DNA from: Virgibacillus sp. MSP4-1
GTDB lineage: Bacteria > Bacillota > Bacilli > Bacillales > Alkalibacillaceae
Assembly (NCBI RefSeq): GCF_010092505.1
Contig: NZ_CP048021.1
Coordinates: forward strand, 2,356,001 to 2,420,000
DNA: 64,000 bases
Direction: 5' to 3'
Shown: positions 56,921 to 64,000 of the stretch, piece after piece
How the letters are laid out: every line of letters begins with the position of its first letter
Position numbering within the stretch: position 1 is the first letter of the stretch
Position numbers and translations under genes: made by a program
Notes under the pieces: model-generated
Told to the model about the DNA's origin: nothing
Database searches by the model: none
What the model saw: only the letters and a program-made list of their open reading frames with translations

Positions 56921-58096
56921 TTGGATGGAATTCGTGTTTTGGATTTATCGAGGGTGCTGGCCGGTCCCTTTTGTTCGATGATTTTAGGGGATCTTGGGGC
57001 CGAGGTGATTAAGGTGGAAGCGCCAGGTGGCAGTGATGAGACGAGACGCTGGGGGCCGCCGTTTAAAAACGGAGTGAGTGCCTACTATTTATGTGCCAAC
57101 CGCAACAAGAAAAGTGTCACGATTGATCTCAAATCGGCCAAAGGTAAGGAAATCATTGAAAGGCTCGTGAAAAACAGCGATGTCGTGATTCACAATTTTA
57201 AAACCGGAACGATGGAGCGGCTTGGGCTCAGTTACGAGGAACTAAGCAGCATCAACCCGGGCATCATCTATTGTTCCATTACCGGCTTTGGGGAAACTGG
57301 GCCGTATAAAACCCACCCTGGCTATGATTTCATTATTCAGGCCATGAGCGGGCTGATGAGCATTACCGGAACCGACGAATCCGGCCCGCAAAAGGTCGGA
57401 GTGGCCATGACCGATGTGTTAACCGGGCTGTATGCTTGTATCGGAATCCAATCCGCCCTGCTCGAACGTCAGCAATCCGGGCAAGGCCAGAAACTTGATC
57501 TCTCATTATATGAATCTGCTGTCAGTTCACTCGTAAATATTGCCAGCAACTACTTAATGTCAGGGAATCTCCCGTCCAGGCTTGGCAACCACCACGCCAA
57601 CATTGTTCCCTATCAGACGTTCCGTACAAGTGATGGGGAAATGGTGATTGCAGTTGGAAATGACCGTCAATTTCAGGCCTTATGCACGATTATTAACAAG
57701 CCCGACCTCGCTCACAATCCAAAATTTAAAACCAATCCGGATCGGGTGGAACATCGCGAGGAACTCACGGCTATCTTACAGACGGAATTGGAAAAGCAGC
57801 ATACATCCTACTGGCAGGAGCAATGTCATGCCCATAACATTCCTGTGGGACCTATACAGAATATGGAGGAAATCAGAAACGATCCACAGCTTAACGCCCG
57901 AAACTTTTTTCAATCTATTAAGCATCCAAAAGCTGGTGAGATGGATATCCTGGGCAGTCCACTTCACCTTTCCCGGACACCGCCCAAAGTCAGAAGCCAT
58001 CCACCGGAACCTGGCGAGCATAATGATGAAATTTTTACATCAATCGGATTATCACCGTCCGAAATACAGGAATACAAAAACAATCAATGGATATAA
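56921..58096 (+). CDS. Class III (CaiB/BaiF/Frc) CoA-transferase
   Basis: Moves CoA between carboxylic acids. 391 residues with GIRVLDLSRVLAGPFCSMIL at the N-terminus, the catalytic Asp region VGVAMTDVLTGLYA near residue 165 and family end motifs. The TTG at 56921 lies six bases after AAGGAGG; the frame upstream reads into a repeat. Operon with an acyl-CoA dehydrogenase and a semialdehyde dehydrogenase: together these could turn a diacid such as glutarate into its CoA ester (as succinate-glutarate CoA-transferase does). Substrate is inferred from context only. Confidence 0.9.
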   Translation: MDGIRVLDLSRVLAGPFCSMILGDLGAEVIKVEAPGGSDETRRWGPPFKNGVSAYYLCANRNKKSVTIDLKSAKGKEIIERLVKNSDVVIHNFKTGTMERLGLSYEELSSINPGIIYCSITGFGETGPYKTHPGYDFIIQAMSGLMSITGTDESGPQKVGVAMTDVLTGLYACIGIQSALLERQQSGQGQKLDLSLYESAVSSLVNIASNYLMSGNLPSRLGNHHANIVPYQTFRTSDGEMVIAVGNDRQFQALCTIINKPDLAHNPKFKTNPDRVEHREELTAILQTELEKQHTSYWQEQCHAHNIPVGPIQNMEEIRNDPQLNARNFFQSIKHPKAGEMDILGSPLHLSRTPPKVRSHPPEPGEHNDEIFTSIGLSPSEIQEYKNNQWI

Positions 58097-58110
58097 AGGA
58101 GTCGATACGT

Positions 58111-59310
58111 ATGAATTTTGAATTTAGTGAAGAGCAGAATCTATTAAGAGAAACGGTGCGAAACTTTGTGGATAGCGAGATTAATCCCTACATGCAAAAG
58201 TGGGAAGAGGAAGGAAAATATGATGAAGGAATCAACCGGAGACTTGGAGAACTTGGTCTTATGGGTGTATGTATTCCGGAACAATACGGTGGCAGCGGAA
58301 TGGATTATAACTCGCTGGCTATTGTATGTGAAGAGCTCGAGCGTGGGGATACCGCCTTCCGTACAGCTGTATCCGTTCATACCGGTCTTAACAGTATGAC
58401 CCTGCTTCAATGGGGAAATGAAGAACAAAAGCAGAAATACCTCACCCCTCAGGCAAAAGGAGAAAAAATCGGGGCTTTTGGACTGACCGAACCCGGAGCC
58501 GGCTCGGATGTGGCCTCCATGCAAACGACAGCCAGGAAAGACGGGGATGATTACATTTTATCCGGACAGAAAACCTGGATTTCCCTATGCGATGTCGCCG
58601 ATCACTTCCTCGTTTTTGCCTATACAGATAAGGATAAAAAGCATCATGGCATTTCCGCATTCATCGTAGAACGAACGATGCCGGGCTTCTCTTCAAAAGC
58701 GATTAAAGGCAAGCACGGGATTCGAGCTGGAAATACCGGGGAGATTTTCTTTGATGACGTCAGAGTACCTAAAGAAAATCTGCTTGGTGAAGAAGGGGAA
58801 GGATTTAAAATTGCCATGTCCGCCCTTGATAATGGCCGCTTTACGGTTGCAGCAGGAGCGTGCGGATTAACCATGGCCAGTCTTGAAGCGAGCGTGAAGT
58901 ACTGTCATGAACGGAAAACTTTTGGCAAAGAAATCGGAAAGCATCAGCTCGTACAGCAGATGATTGCCAAAATGGAAGCAGGACTGCAAATGAGCCGTCT
59001 GCTTGTTTACAGAGCCGGTGAACTTAAGAATCAGGGAACACGTAATACTCGGGAGACCTCTTTAGCCAAATGGCAGGCGTGCGACATTGCCAACCAGTCT
59101 GCCGATGATGCCGTGCAGATCCACGGTGCCTATGGCTATTCAAACGAGTATCCAGTCGAACGCTACTTACGGAATTCCAAAGCACCCGTCATCTATGAAG
59201 GTACACGAGAGATTCATACCATTATGCAGGCAGAATATGTATTAGGGTACAGGAAGGATAAACCACTTAACAAAATGTTACCTGCCTGGAATCCAGATTC
59301 TGAAAATTAA
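58111..59310 (+). CDS. Acyl-CoA dehydrogenase, possible glutaryl-CoA type
   Basis: 399-residue flavoprotein. [29 protein letters not shown], and catalytic Glu in VIYEGTREIHTIMQAEYVLG near residue 375. The EGT-IH end recalls glutaryl-CoA and CaiA-type enzymes more than the AcdA pair at 28.6-31.0 kb, which end EGTNEIQ. ATG at 58111 has AAAGGAG eight bases upstream. Between the CoA-transferase and the aldehyde dehydrogenase; a role in oxidative decarboxylation of glutaryl-CoA to crotonyl-CoA is plausible, not shown. Confidence 0.9.
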   Translation: MNFEFSEEQNLLRETVRNFVDSEINPYMQKWEEEGKYDEGINRRLGELGLMGVCIPEQYGGSGMDYNSLAIVCEELERGDTAFRTAVSVHTGLNSMTLLQWGNEEQKQKYLTPQAKGEKIGAFGLTEPGAGSDVASMQTTARKDGDDYILSGQKTWISLCDVADHFLVFAYTDKDKKHHGISAFIVERTMPGFSSKAIKGKHGIRAGNTGEIFFDDVRVPKENLLGEEGEGFKIAMSALDNGRFTVAAGACGLTMASLEASVKYCHERKTFGKEIGKHQLVQQMIAKMEAGLQMSRLLVYRAGELKNQGTRNTRETSLAKWQACDIANQSADDAVQIHGAYGYSNEYPVERYLRNSKAPVIYEGTREIHTIMQAEYVLGYRKDKPLNKMLPAWNPDSEN

Positions 59311-59323
59311 GGGAGAGATGCAA

Positions 59324-60772
59324 ATGGTCCAATTTGAATCAGCCATTCATAGCATTTTTATTGATGGAGAATGGCGCAGTGCCGTATCCAATCAGACTGA
59401 GCCTGTATATAACCCGGCTACACTTGAGACGATTACAGAGGTTGCCTATGGTGGACAGAAGGAAACCAATGAAGCCGTGCAGGCAGCTAAAAGAGCGTTT
59501 GCCGATTGGTCCCGGCTTTCCCCGCGCAAGCGTTCCAACATTCTTTATAAAGCATCGGAATACATGCTGGAGGACGTCGATCGGCTGGGAACCATTTTAA
59601 CGATGGAACAGGGAAAGCCCTTAAAGGAGGCGAAGGGTGAGGTGAAAGGGGCCGCCGGATTTCTCCGTTGGTACGCAGAAGAGGCCAACCGGGTTTACGG
59701 GGAATGGATCCCTTCCTCCAATACCCGCAACAGGCTGCTTGTCATCCCGCAGCCCGTGGGCGTTGTCGGAGCGATTACGCCATGGAATTTTCCAGCTTCT
59801 ATGATTACGAGAAAAATTGGTCCGGCTTTAGCTGCAGGCTGTACCGTAATCCTTAAACCTGCTCCGGAGACACCGCTGTCAGCTATTGAGATTATAAAGA
59901 TAATGGAAAAGGCCGGTATGCCAAAAGGTGTGGTCAACCTCGTTACCGGAAATGCCGAGGAAATCGGACAGGAGTTTTTATCCAATAAGGACGTACGAAT
60001 GATTACCTTCACAGGCTCTACGGCGGTTGGAAAATACTTAATGAGGGAAAGTGCCGAGCATGTCAAAAAGGTCTCCCTGGAACTTGGCGGCCACGCACCG
60101 ATCATCGTATTTGATGACGCCGATTTAGATGTAGCCGCGGAGCTTACATTAGGGAGCAAATTCCGGAACAGCGGCCAGACGTGTATTTGCGCCAACCGAG
60201 TCTACGTTCAGCGCTCCATCTGGGAACCATTCCAGCAAAAGCTGACTGAAAAAATTAAGGAGCTGCAGCCCGGAAATGGCTTAGAGGACGGCACCACAAT
60301 GGGACCTTTAATTAATCAGCAGGCGGTTGAAAAGGTGAAGGATCATTACGATGACGCCACCTCCAAAGGCGCCGAGGTCCTTTATACCGGAAAGACCCAA
60401 AAGGACGACTTACAGGGCTACTTTTATCCACCGACCGTATTAGGCAATGTCAATGATGATATGAAGGTGATGAACGAAGAAACCTTTGGACCAATCATCC
60501 CGCTCCAGCCATTTGATGATGAAGAGACAGCCATTACCTGGGCTAATGATACAGACTACGGATTAGCCGCCTATATTTTCACAGAAGGCTATCGCCGCTC
60601 CGTACGTGCATCCGAACAGCTGGACTATGGCATTGTCGGAATCAATGAAGTCTTCCCTGCCAGGGCTGAAGCACCATTCGGCGGCATCAAACAATCAGGC
60701 ATCGGCAAGGAAGGCGGACATTACGGAATAGAGGAGTTTGTGGAGCATAAGTATATTGCCTCTTCGGTATAA
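59324..60772 (+). CDS. gabD: NAD(P)-dependent (succinate/glutarate) semialdehyde dehydrogenase
   Basis: 482-residue aldehyde dehydrogenase. PWNFPASMITRKIGPALAAG with the catalytic Asn, the Glu in LELGGHAPIIVFDDADLD and the nucleophilic Cys in NSGQTCICANRVYV (near 285). Resembles GabD/DavD enzymes that oxidise succinate or glutarate semialdehyde. The start at 59324 is 8 bases from GGGAG; an ATG two codons earlier is too close. Ends in a terminator after a worn intergenic repeat. Confidence 0.9.
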   Translation: MVQFESAIHSIFIDGEWRSAVSNQTEPVYNPATLETITEVAYGGQKETNEAVQAAKRAFADWSRLSPRKRSNILYKASEYMLEDVDRLGTILTMEQGKPLKEAKGEVKGAAGFLRWYAEEANRVYGEWIPSSNTRNRLLVIPQPVGVVGAITPWNFPASMITRKIGPALAAGCTVILKPAPETPLSAIEIIKIMEKAGMPKGVVNLVTGNAEEIGQEFLSNKDVRMITFTGSTAVGKYLMRESAEHVKKVSLELGGHAPIIVFDDADLDVAAELTLGSKFRNSGQTCICANRVYVQRSIWEPFQQKLTEKIKELQPGNGLEDGTTMGPLINQQAVEKVKDHYDDATSKGAEVLYTGKTQKDDLQGYFYPPTVLGNVNDDMKVMNEETFGPIIPLQPFDDEETAITWANDTDYGLAAYIFTEGYRRSVRASEQLDYGIVGINEVFPARAEAPFGGIKQSGIGKEGGHYGIEEFVEHKYIASSV

Positions 60773-60824
60773 GATGAAACTTTCATACGTGGGGATTGAG
60801 GACGGTTAAAGCGAGATAAACGGA
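60773..60824 (+). repeat. Degenerate AAACTTCCATCAGTGGGG-type repeat
   Basis: GATGAAACTTTCATACGTGGGG then GGACGGTTAAAGCGAGATAAACGG; related to the tail GGCCGGTTAAGGCGTGATAAA at 46.1 kb. Confidence 0.4.
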
Positions 60825-60863
60825 ACACGGGTGCAGGGATTTTTACATGCACCCGTGTTTTTC
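60825..60863 (+). terminator. Terminator after gabD
   Basis: ACACGGGTGCA and TGCACCCGTGT arms, then TTTTTCG. Confidence 0.9.
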
Positions 60864-61087
60864 GTCTGTTATATATACTGAAGTCGTTCCCCATTTCCCG
60901 AAAATATTTTAAGATATGAAGGAATTGGGTTACAGTTAAACGAAAGGAAAAAAGAGATAATGATAGAGGATCATTCATACAGATGAAAATCGCTCTCATA
61001 TCTATATGATAAAAAAACGTTATATTAAGACAAGACTGACCCATCTGAGAAATGGATGATTTATGGAAGAAAAAGGGGTGAAAATTA

Positions 61088-61585
61088 TTGAATATAAAGA
61101 ATGTCCTTTTTGTAAACATCTTAATCCTGCTGCTTACAGGCTGCAGCCCACAAGCGAACTTTGATACGACCTACTTACTGGAAAGTGATGAAATTATAAT
61201 CACAGCCCGCACCTTCCAGGATGGAAAGCGTGTGACGAATATTGGTGGTTATCAGGGAAGATTAACGACTGAAGAAAACATCGAATCCTTTTCCAATCTG
61301 GTCAGCGGAATGAACTTTAAAGAGATATCTTCCAATCAAGCAGGGAAGATCACTACAAGCAATACATCCGATTCATTAACCGTCGGGACAAAAACAACTG
61401 ATCAAACAAAGAAGGAAAACTTGACGGTTCTAACCTTTTACAAAGATGGCACCGTCCTTGGTATTGAATTCGAAAACGGCACAGGGAAGCATTTCTACCA
61501 GGGAAAACCTAAAAATAAGTCTCTGTACAGTAAAATCTATAAATGGTACGAAAAAAATAAGGAAAACTCTCTTAAAATCCAATAA
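61088..61585 (+). CDS. Small lipoprotein of unknown function
   Basis: 165 residues. Signal peptide with lipobox LTGC (Cys19), then a small domain rich in beta strands (IIITARTFQDGKRVTNIGGY, NLTVLTFYKDGTVLGIEF) and a lysine-rich end. No family recognised. The TTG at 61088 has AAGGGGTG seven bases upstream. No operon partner. The 220-bp gap upstream holds AT-rich DNA in which a promoter is likely but unclear. Confidence 0.75.
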   Translation: MNIKNVLFVNILILLLTGCSPQANFDTTYLLESDEIIITARTFQDGKRVTNIGGYQGRLTTEENIESFSNLVSGMNFKEISSNQAGKITTSNTSDSLTVGTKTTDQTKKENLTVLTFYKDGTVLGIEFENGTGKHFYQGKPKNKSLYSKIYKWYEKNKENSLKIQ

Positions 61586-61647
61586 TAATTCCCCATCATC
61601 CTGTCGTTCACACAAATGGCGTAATCAAAACCTATTTTAAAATACTG

Positions 61648-61677
61648 AAGACCGACTCCGGACAGTCGATCTTTTTT
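61648..61677 (+). terminator. Terminator after the lipoprotein gene
   Basis: AGACCGACT and AGTCGATCT arms (one mismatch) followed by TTTTTT. Confidence 0.75.
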
Positions 61678-61818
61678 CTGGTGCTGCTTTTCTGATTATG
61701 AAAGATTTTCAGGAGTCCTAGCCATTTCCCCTGAATGTGTTAGACATGAATGATTCAATGGTAGCCAAGTACTGCGCCAGATGTTAAATCCCCCCTGAAT
61801 GTTAGTAATGAATCCCTT

Positions 61819-62133
61819 TCATCCTTTTACTGCTGATTGTTCATATTGCTTCGCCAGATCCTTGAGTGCTGAAGCAACGGCATTTCCCGCTTTGCCTAAG
61901 TAATGCTTTTTTACTTCCTCCACCGGCTCTTCAACGCCATCCTTCAGACTGTAACCCTTAAGAAGTTTTTGGACAAACTCCCGGCCATGCGCCGTGGCTA
62001 ATGTACAGCCAGCCTCCACAATAACCCCGTATTTTTTGTCCACCTCTGCGGTAATCGTCAGAGTCTCATACATATTCTGAGCCGCCATTCCACCCGGAAG
62101 CCTGGCATGACCTGCGACGAAGAATGTATTCAT
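61819..62133 (-). CDS. DUF3870 family protein
   Basis: 104 residues. MNTFFVAGHARLPGGMAAQN and TITAEVDKKYGVIVEAGCTLAT match the DUF3870 family; a conserved Cys is at 43. Function unknown. In some genomes the family accompanies amino-acid or carboxylate metabolism (weak recollection). ATG follows GAGGTG. It is isolated between the lipoprotein gene and the repeat array. Confidence 0.75.
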   Translation of the reverse strand: MNTFFVAGHARLPGGMAAQNMYETLTITAEVDKKYGVIVEAGCTLATAHGREFVQKLLKGYSLKDGVEEPVEEVKKHYLGKAGNAVASALKDLAKQYEQSAVKG

Positions 62134-62225
62134 GTGCCTTCACCTCAATTTACTGTTTGATGTCATGTTTCCATCTGTATCTATGTAAAGTTTCGTCAAT
62201 AGACGGAGAAGTCCTGCTTTTATTT

Positions 62226-62382
62226 ATGAAGGACGTATCTGTATTATTTGAGTGTTATTTTGGTCATCATTTGGTTGATGAAGGACATTTATGATTTGGT
62301 TCGATCTTCTTTTGGCCTTCATTCCCTCGATGAAGGACATTCACCATATGATTTGATGTTCAAATGGCCCTCATCCCCTGAG
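62226..62382. repeat. 52-bp-phased inverted-motif array, part before IS copy 2
   Basis: ATGAAGGAC starts at 62226, 62278 and 62330 (52-bp steps) with GGCCTTCAT and GGCCCTCAT between. With the IS and one GAG copy removed, the next TGAAGGAC falls in phase at virtual 62382. Confidence 0.85.
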
Positions 62383-62435
62383 TGTCCTGCACCCCAAAAG
62401 TTGGAGTCAAAATCTACTTTTTGGGGTGTATACAA

Positions 62436-63002
62436 ATGGCAAAATATAGTGAAAAATTCAAGCTAATGATAGTCAAAGAATACCAGGAAGGGAAACTAGG
62501 ATATAGACGTTTAGCTAAGAAGTATGGTATGAATGATACGAAATTAATGAGAAGATGGATAAAAGTATATGAACAATTCGGAGCGAATGGATTAATGAGT
62601 AAGAGGCATAAGGAAACTTACTCTGTTCAATTTAAGCTGAATGTAATAAGATTTATGGAGAGAACAGGCTCTTCAGAGTTGGAAACAGCCCTTCAATTTG
62701 GACTGACAAGCCCTCCTCTTATTTCTTCTTGGAAAAAAGCTTTCCTTGAGGGTGGGGCTGGAGCCCTGGAGAAGCCGAAAGGACGGCGGCAGTCGATGTC
62801 AGATAAAGCTGAGAACAGAAGAAAACAACCCAAAGAAGAAAAAGACGTAACACACGAACAAAAATTAGAAAGAGAAAACGAACTCCTTCGTTTGGAGGTA
62901 GAATACTTAAAAAAGTTGCGGGCTTTTCAGATGGATCCGGAAGGCTATCTCGAAAAGCACAAGCAGCGTTATCACTCGAACTCAAAAAAGATTTCCGATT
63001 AA
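62436..63002 (+). CDS. IS transposase DNA-binding subunit OrfA (copy 2)
   Basis: Same 188-residue protein as in copy 1. The slippery heptamer A-AAA-AAG is at 62984-62990, with the AAA and AAG codons in the OrfA frame, four codons before the stop TAA. Slippage by minus one would give the OrfAB transposase ending at 63829. Intact. Confidence 0.92.
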   Translation: MAKYSEKFKLMIVKEYQEGKLGYRRLAKKYGMNDTKLMRRWIKVYEQFGANGLMSKRHKETYSVQFKLNVIRFMERTGSSELETALQFGLTSPPLISSWKKAFLEGGAGALEKPKGRRQSMSDKAENRRKQPKEEKDVTHEQKLERENELLRLEVEYLKKLRAFQMDPEGYLEKHKQRYHSNSKKISD

Positions 63003-63058
63003 AAGATGTTTTAAAGATAGTCGGTATTCCGGAATCGTCTTACCATTATCATATAAAG

Positions 63059-63829
63059 ATGATGAAAAGGGATAATCCAGATCAGGAACTTGAGGAACGG
63101 ATTCAATCCATTTTTGATGAACATAACGGTAACTATGGTTATCGTCGTATACAATTAGAATTGAGGAATGAAAAACGGAAAGTGAACCATAAGAAGGTTC
63201 AACGGCTTATGAAGAAACTAGGGCTTAAAGCAGATAACTTTTTTGGGAAGTCACGAAAGTATAGCTCTTATAAAGGAACTGTCGGAACTGTTGCCAAAAA
63301 CCGTATAAATCGTCGTTTTCACACATCTGTATGTTATCAAAAGCTCACAACAGATATTACAGAATTTAAGTGTTTAGAGGGTTTGAAATTATATTTGAAT
63401 CCTATCATGGATATGTTTAATGGTGAAATTCTTTCATACGGAATAAGTATGCGTCCAACTTTAAACTTGGCCCTTGAACCACTTGAGGAAGCTCTGGAAA
63501 TCGTAAAAAACTCAAAATACAGAACCACTGTTCACTCTGATCAGGGCTGGCATTACCAACATAAAAAATGGGTAAAAACACTCAAGAAAAACAAGGTGTT
63601 CCAGAGTATGTCGCGAAAAGGGAACTGTATAGATAATTCACCTATGGAAAACTTTTTCGGTTTATTAAAGCAAGAGATGTATCATGGCAATGAACTGTGC
63701 TCCTATGAAAATTTAAAAAAGAAGATTGAGGAGTACATCAACTATTATAATAATAAGCGTATAAAGCAAAAACTGGGAGGTATGAATCCGGTTCAATACC
63801 GACTTCACACCAACCAATTAACTGCATAA
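63059..63829 (+). CDS. IS transposase catalytic subunit OrfB (copy 2)
   Basis: Same 256-residue DDE integrase as in copy 1 (TTDITEF, VHSDQGWHY, NSPMENFFG). The frame is open upstream to the slippery site, so the functional product is the fusion OrfAB (62436-63829). Intact. Confidence 0.93.
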   Translation: MMKRDNPDQELEERIQSIFDEHNGNYGYRRIQLELRNEKRKVNHKKVQRLMKKLGLKADNFFGKSRKYSSYKGTVGTVAKNRINRRFHTSVCYQKLTTDITEFKCLEGLKLYLNPIMDMFNGEILSYGISMRPTLNLALEPLEEALEIVKNSKYRTTVHSDQGWHYQHKKWVKTLKKNKVFQSMSRKGNCIDNSPMENFFGLLKQEMYHGNELCSYENLKKKIEEYINYYNNKRIKQKLGGMNPVQYRLHTNQLTA

Positions 63830-63860
63830 CAAAAAACTTTAACTTTTGGGGGTCACAACA

Positions 63861-64000
63861 GAGTGAAGGACATTCACAAGGTACAGCTCTCACGATTTGT
63901 CCTTCACCCCCTCAATGAAGGCCACTTCCGCACCATTCATGCATGATTGTGTCCTTCACATACCTTCACAAGCCTTCACAAACCTTCACAGAAATCAACC
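63861..64000. repeat. 52-bp-phased array after IS copy 2, and CCTTCACA tract
   Basis: TGAAGGACA at 63864 and ATGAAGGCC at 63915 keep the 52-bp step. TGTCCTTCAC-type complements lie between. The last 40 bases change to CCTTCACA repeated about every 10 bp up to the window end. Confidence 0.75.

Larger units (their letters stand above)
62383..63860 (+). mobile_element. IS3-family (IS150 group) insertion sequence, copy 2
   Basis: 1478 bp, TGTCCTGCACCCC...GGGTCACAACA, bounded by GAG duplications (62380-62382 and 63861-63863). Encoded proteins are identical to those of copy 1 but the element is inverted relative to it. It lies in the loop between GGCCCTCAT and TGAAGGACA. Confidence 0.95.

Overview
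The window is a stretch of core chromosome from a spore-forming member of the Bacillaceae, probably a moderately halophilic genus such as Halobacillus, Salimicrobium or Virgibacillus; the genus is not decided by the sequence. Gene order follows the left, oriC-proximal arm of Bacillus subtilis (upp-glyA-ywlG-rpiB-ywlE-mntP-ywlC-ywlB-spoIIR-prmC-prfA-tdk-rpmE-rho-glpX-murZ-tal-spo0F-pyrG-rpoE, then fadF-clsB-argS-ywiB-pbpG-ywhD-ywgA-ywfO-lipL-pta-hemQ-cwlJ-gerQ-ywdK-ywdI). spoIIR, spo0F, pbpG, cwlJ and gerQ show an endospore former.

Layout: 1-20800 is almost entirely minus-strand housekeeping: one-carbon and pentose metabolism, protein-arginine phosphatase, tRNA t6A synthesis, translation termination, rho, gluconeogenic FBPase, MurZ, a transaldolase-like protein, Spo0F, CTP synthase and RNAP delta. 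20900-23745 is a repeat-rich island carrying an IS150-group insertion sequence. 23745-35462 is an acyl-CoA operon (FadF, thiolase, hydroxyacyl-CoA dehydrogenase, two acyl-CoA dehydrogenases, MeaB, a TetR/FadR-like repressor and the fused isobutyryl-CoA mutase IcmF) with candidate TetR operators and a CcpA (cre) site. 35659-54560 returns to core genes: cardiolipin synthase, ArgS, PbpG, a fused two-domain peptide permease, HD hydrolase, lipoyl transfer, acetate metabolism, coproheme decarboxylase and germination genes. 54940-60772 holds an amino-acid ABC pair without ATPase, a candidate structured RNA, and a class III CoA-transferase / acyl-CoA dehydrogenase / semialdehyde dehydrogenase operon that could degrade glutarate or a similar diacid. 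The end holds a small lipoprotein, a DUF3870 protein and a second, inverted copy of the IS.

The most unusual content is intergenic. (i) Arrays of an inverted motif (ATGAAGGACA and its complement) repeat at exactly 52 bp at three places (about 20.9-23.4 kb, 54.7 kb, 62.2-64 kb). Both IS copies sit in the hairpin loops of these arrays with 3-bp target duplications; removing each IS restores the 52-bp phase. This resembles IS1397, which targets REP/PU palindromes in enterobacteria. (ii) Three arrays of a degenerate 20-21-bp unit (core CGGMTCAATTCC) occupy about 0.9, 1.7 and 0.4 kb of otherwise empty DNA. (iii) Other short palindromic repeats are scattered between genes. In addition there is a DnaA-box cluster at ywlC, a truncated fbaA remnant with an intact ribosome-binding site upstream of the transaldolase gene, and a promoter-hairpins-terminator unit at 56.64-56.85 kb. 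No rRNA, tRNA or CRISPR array was seen.
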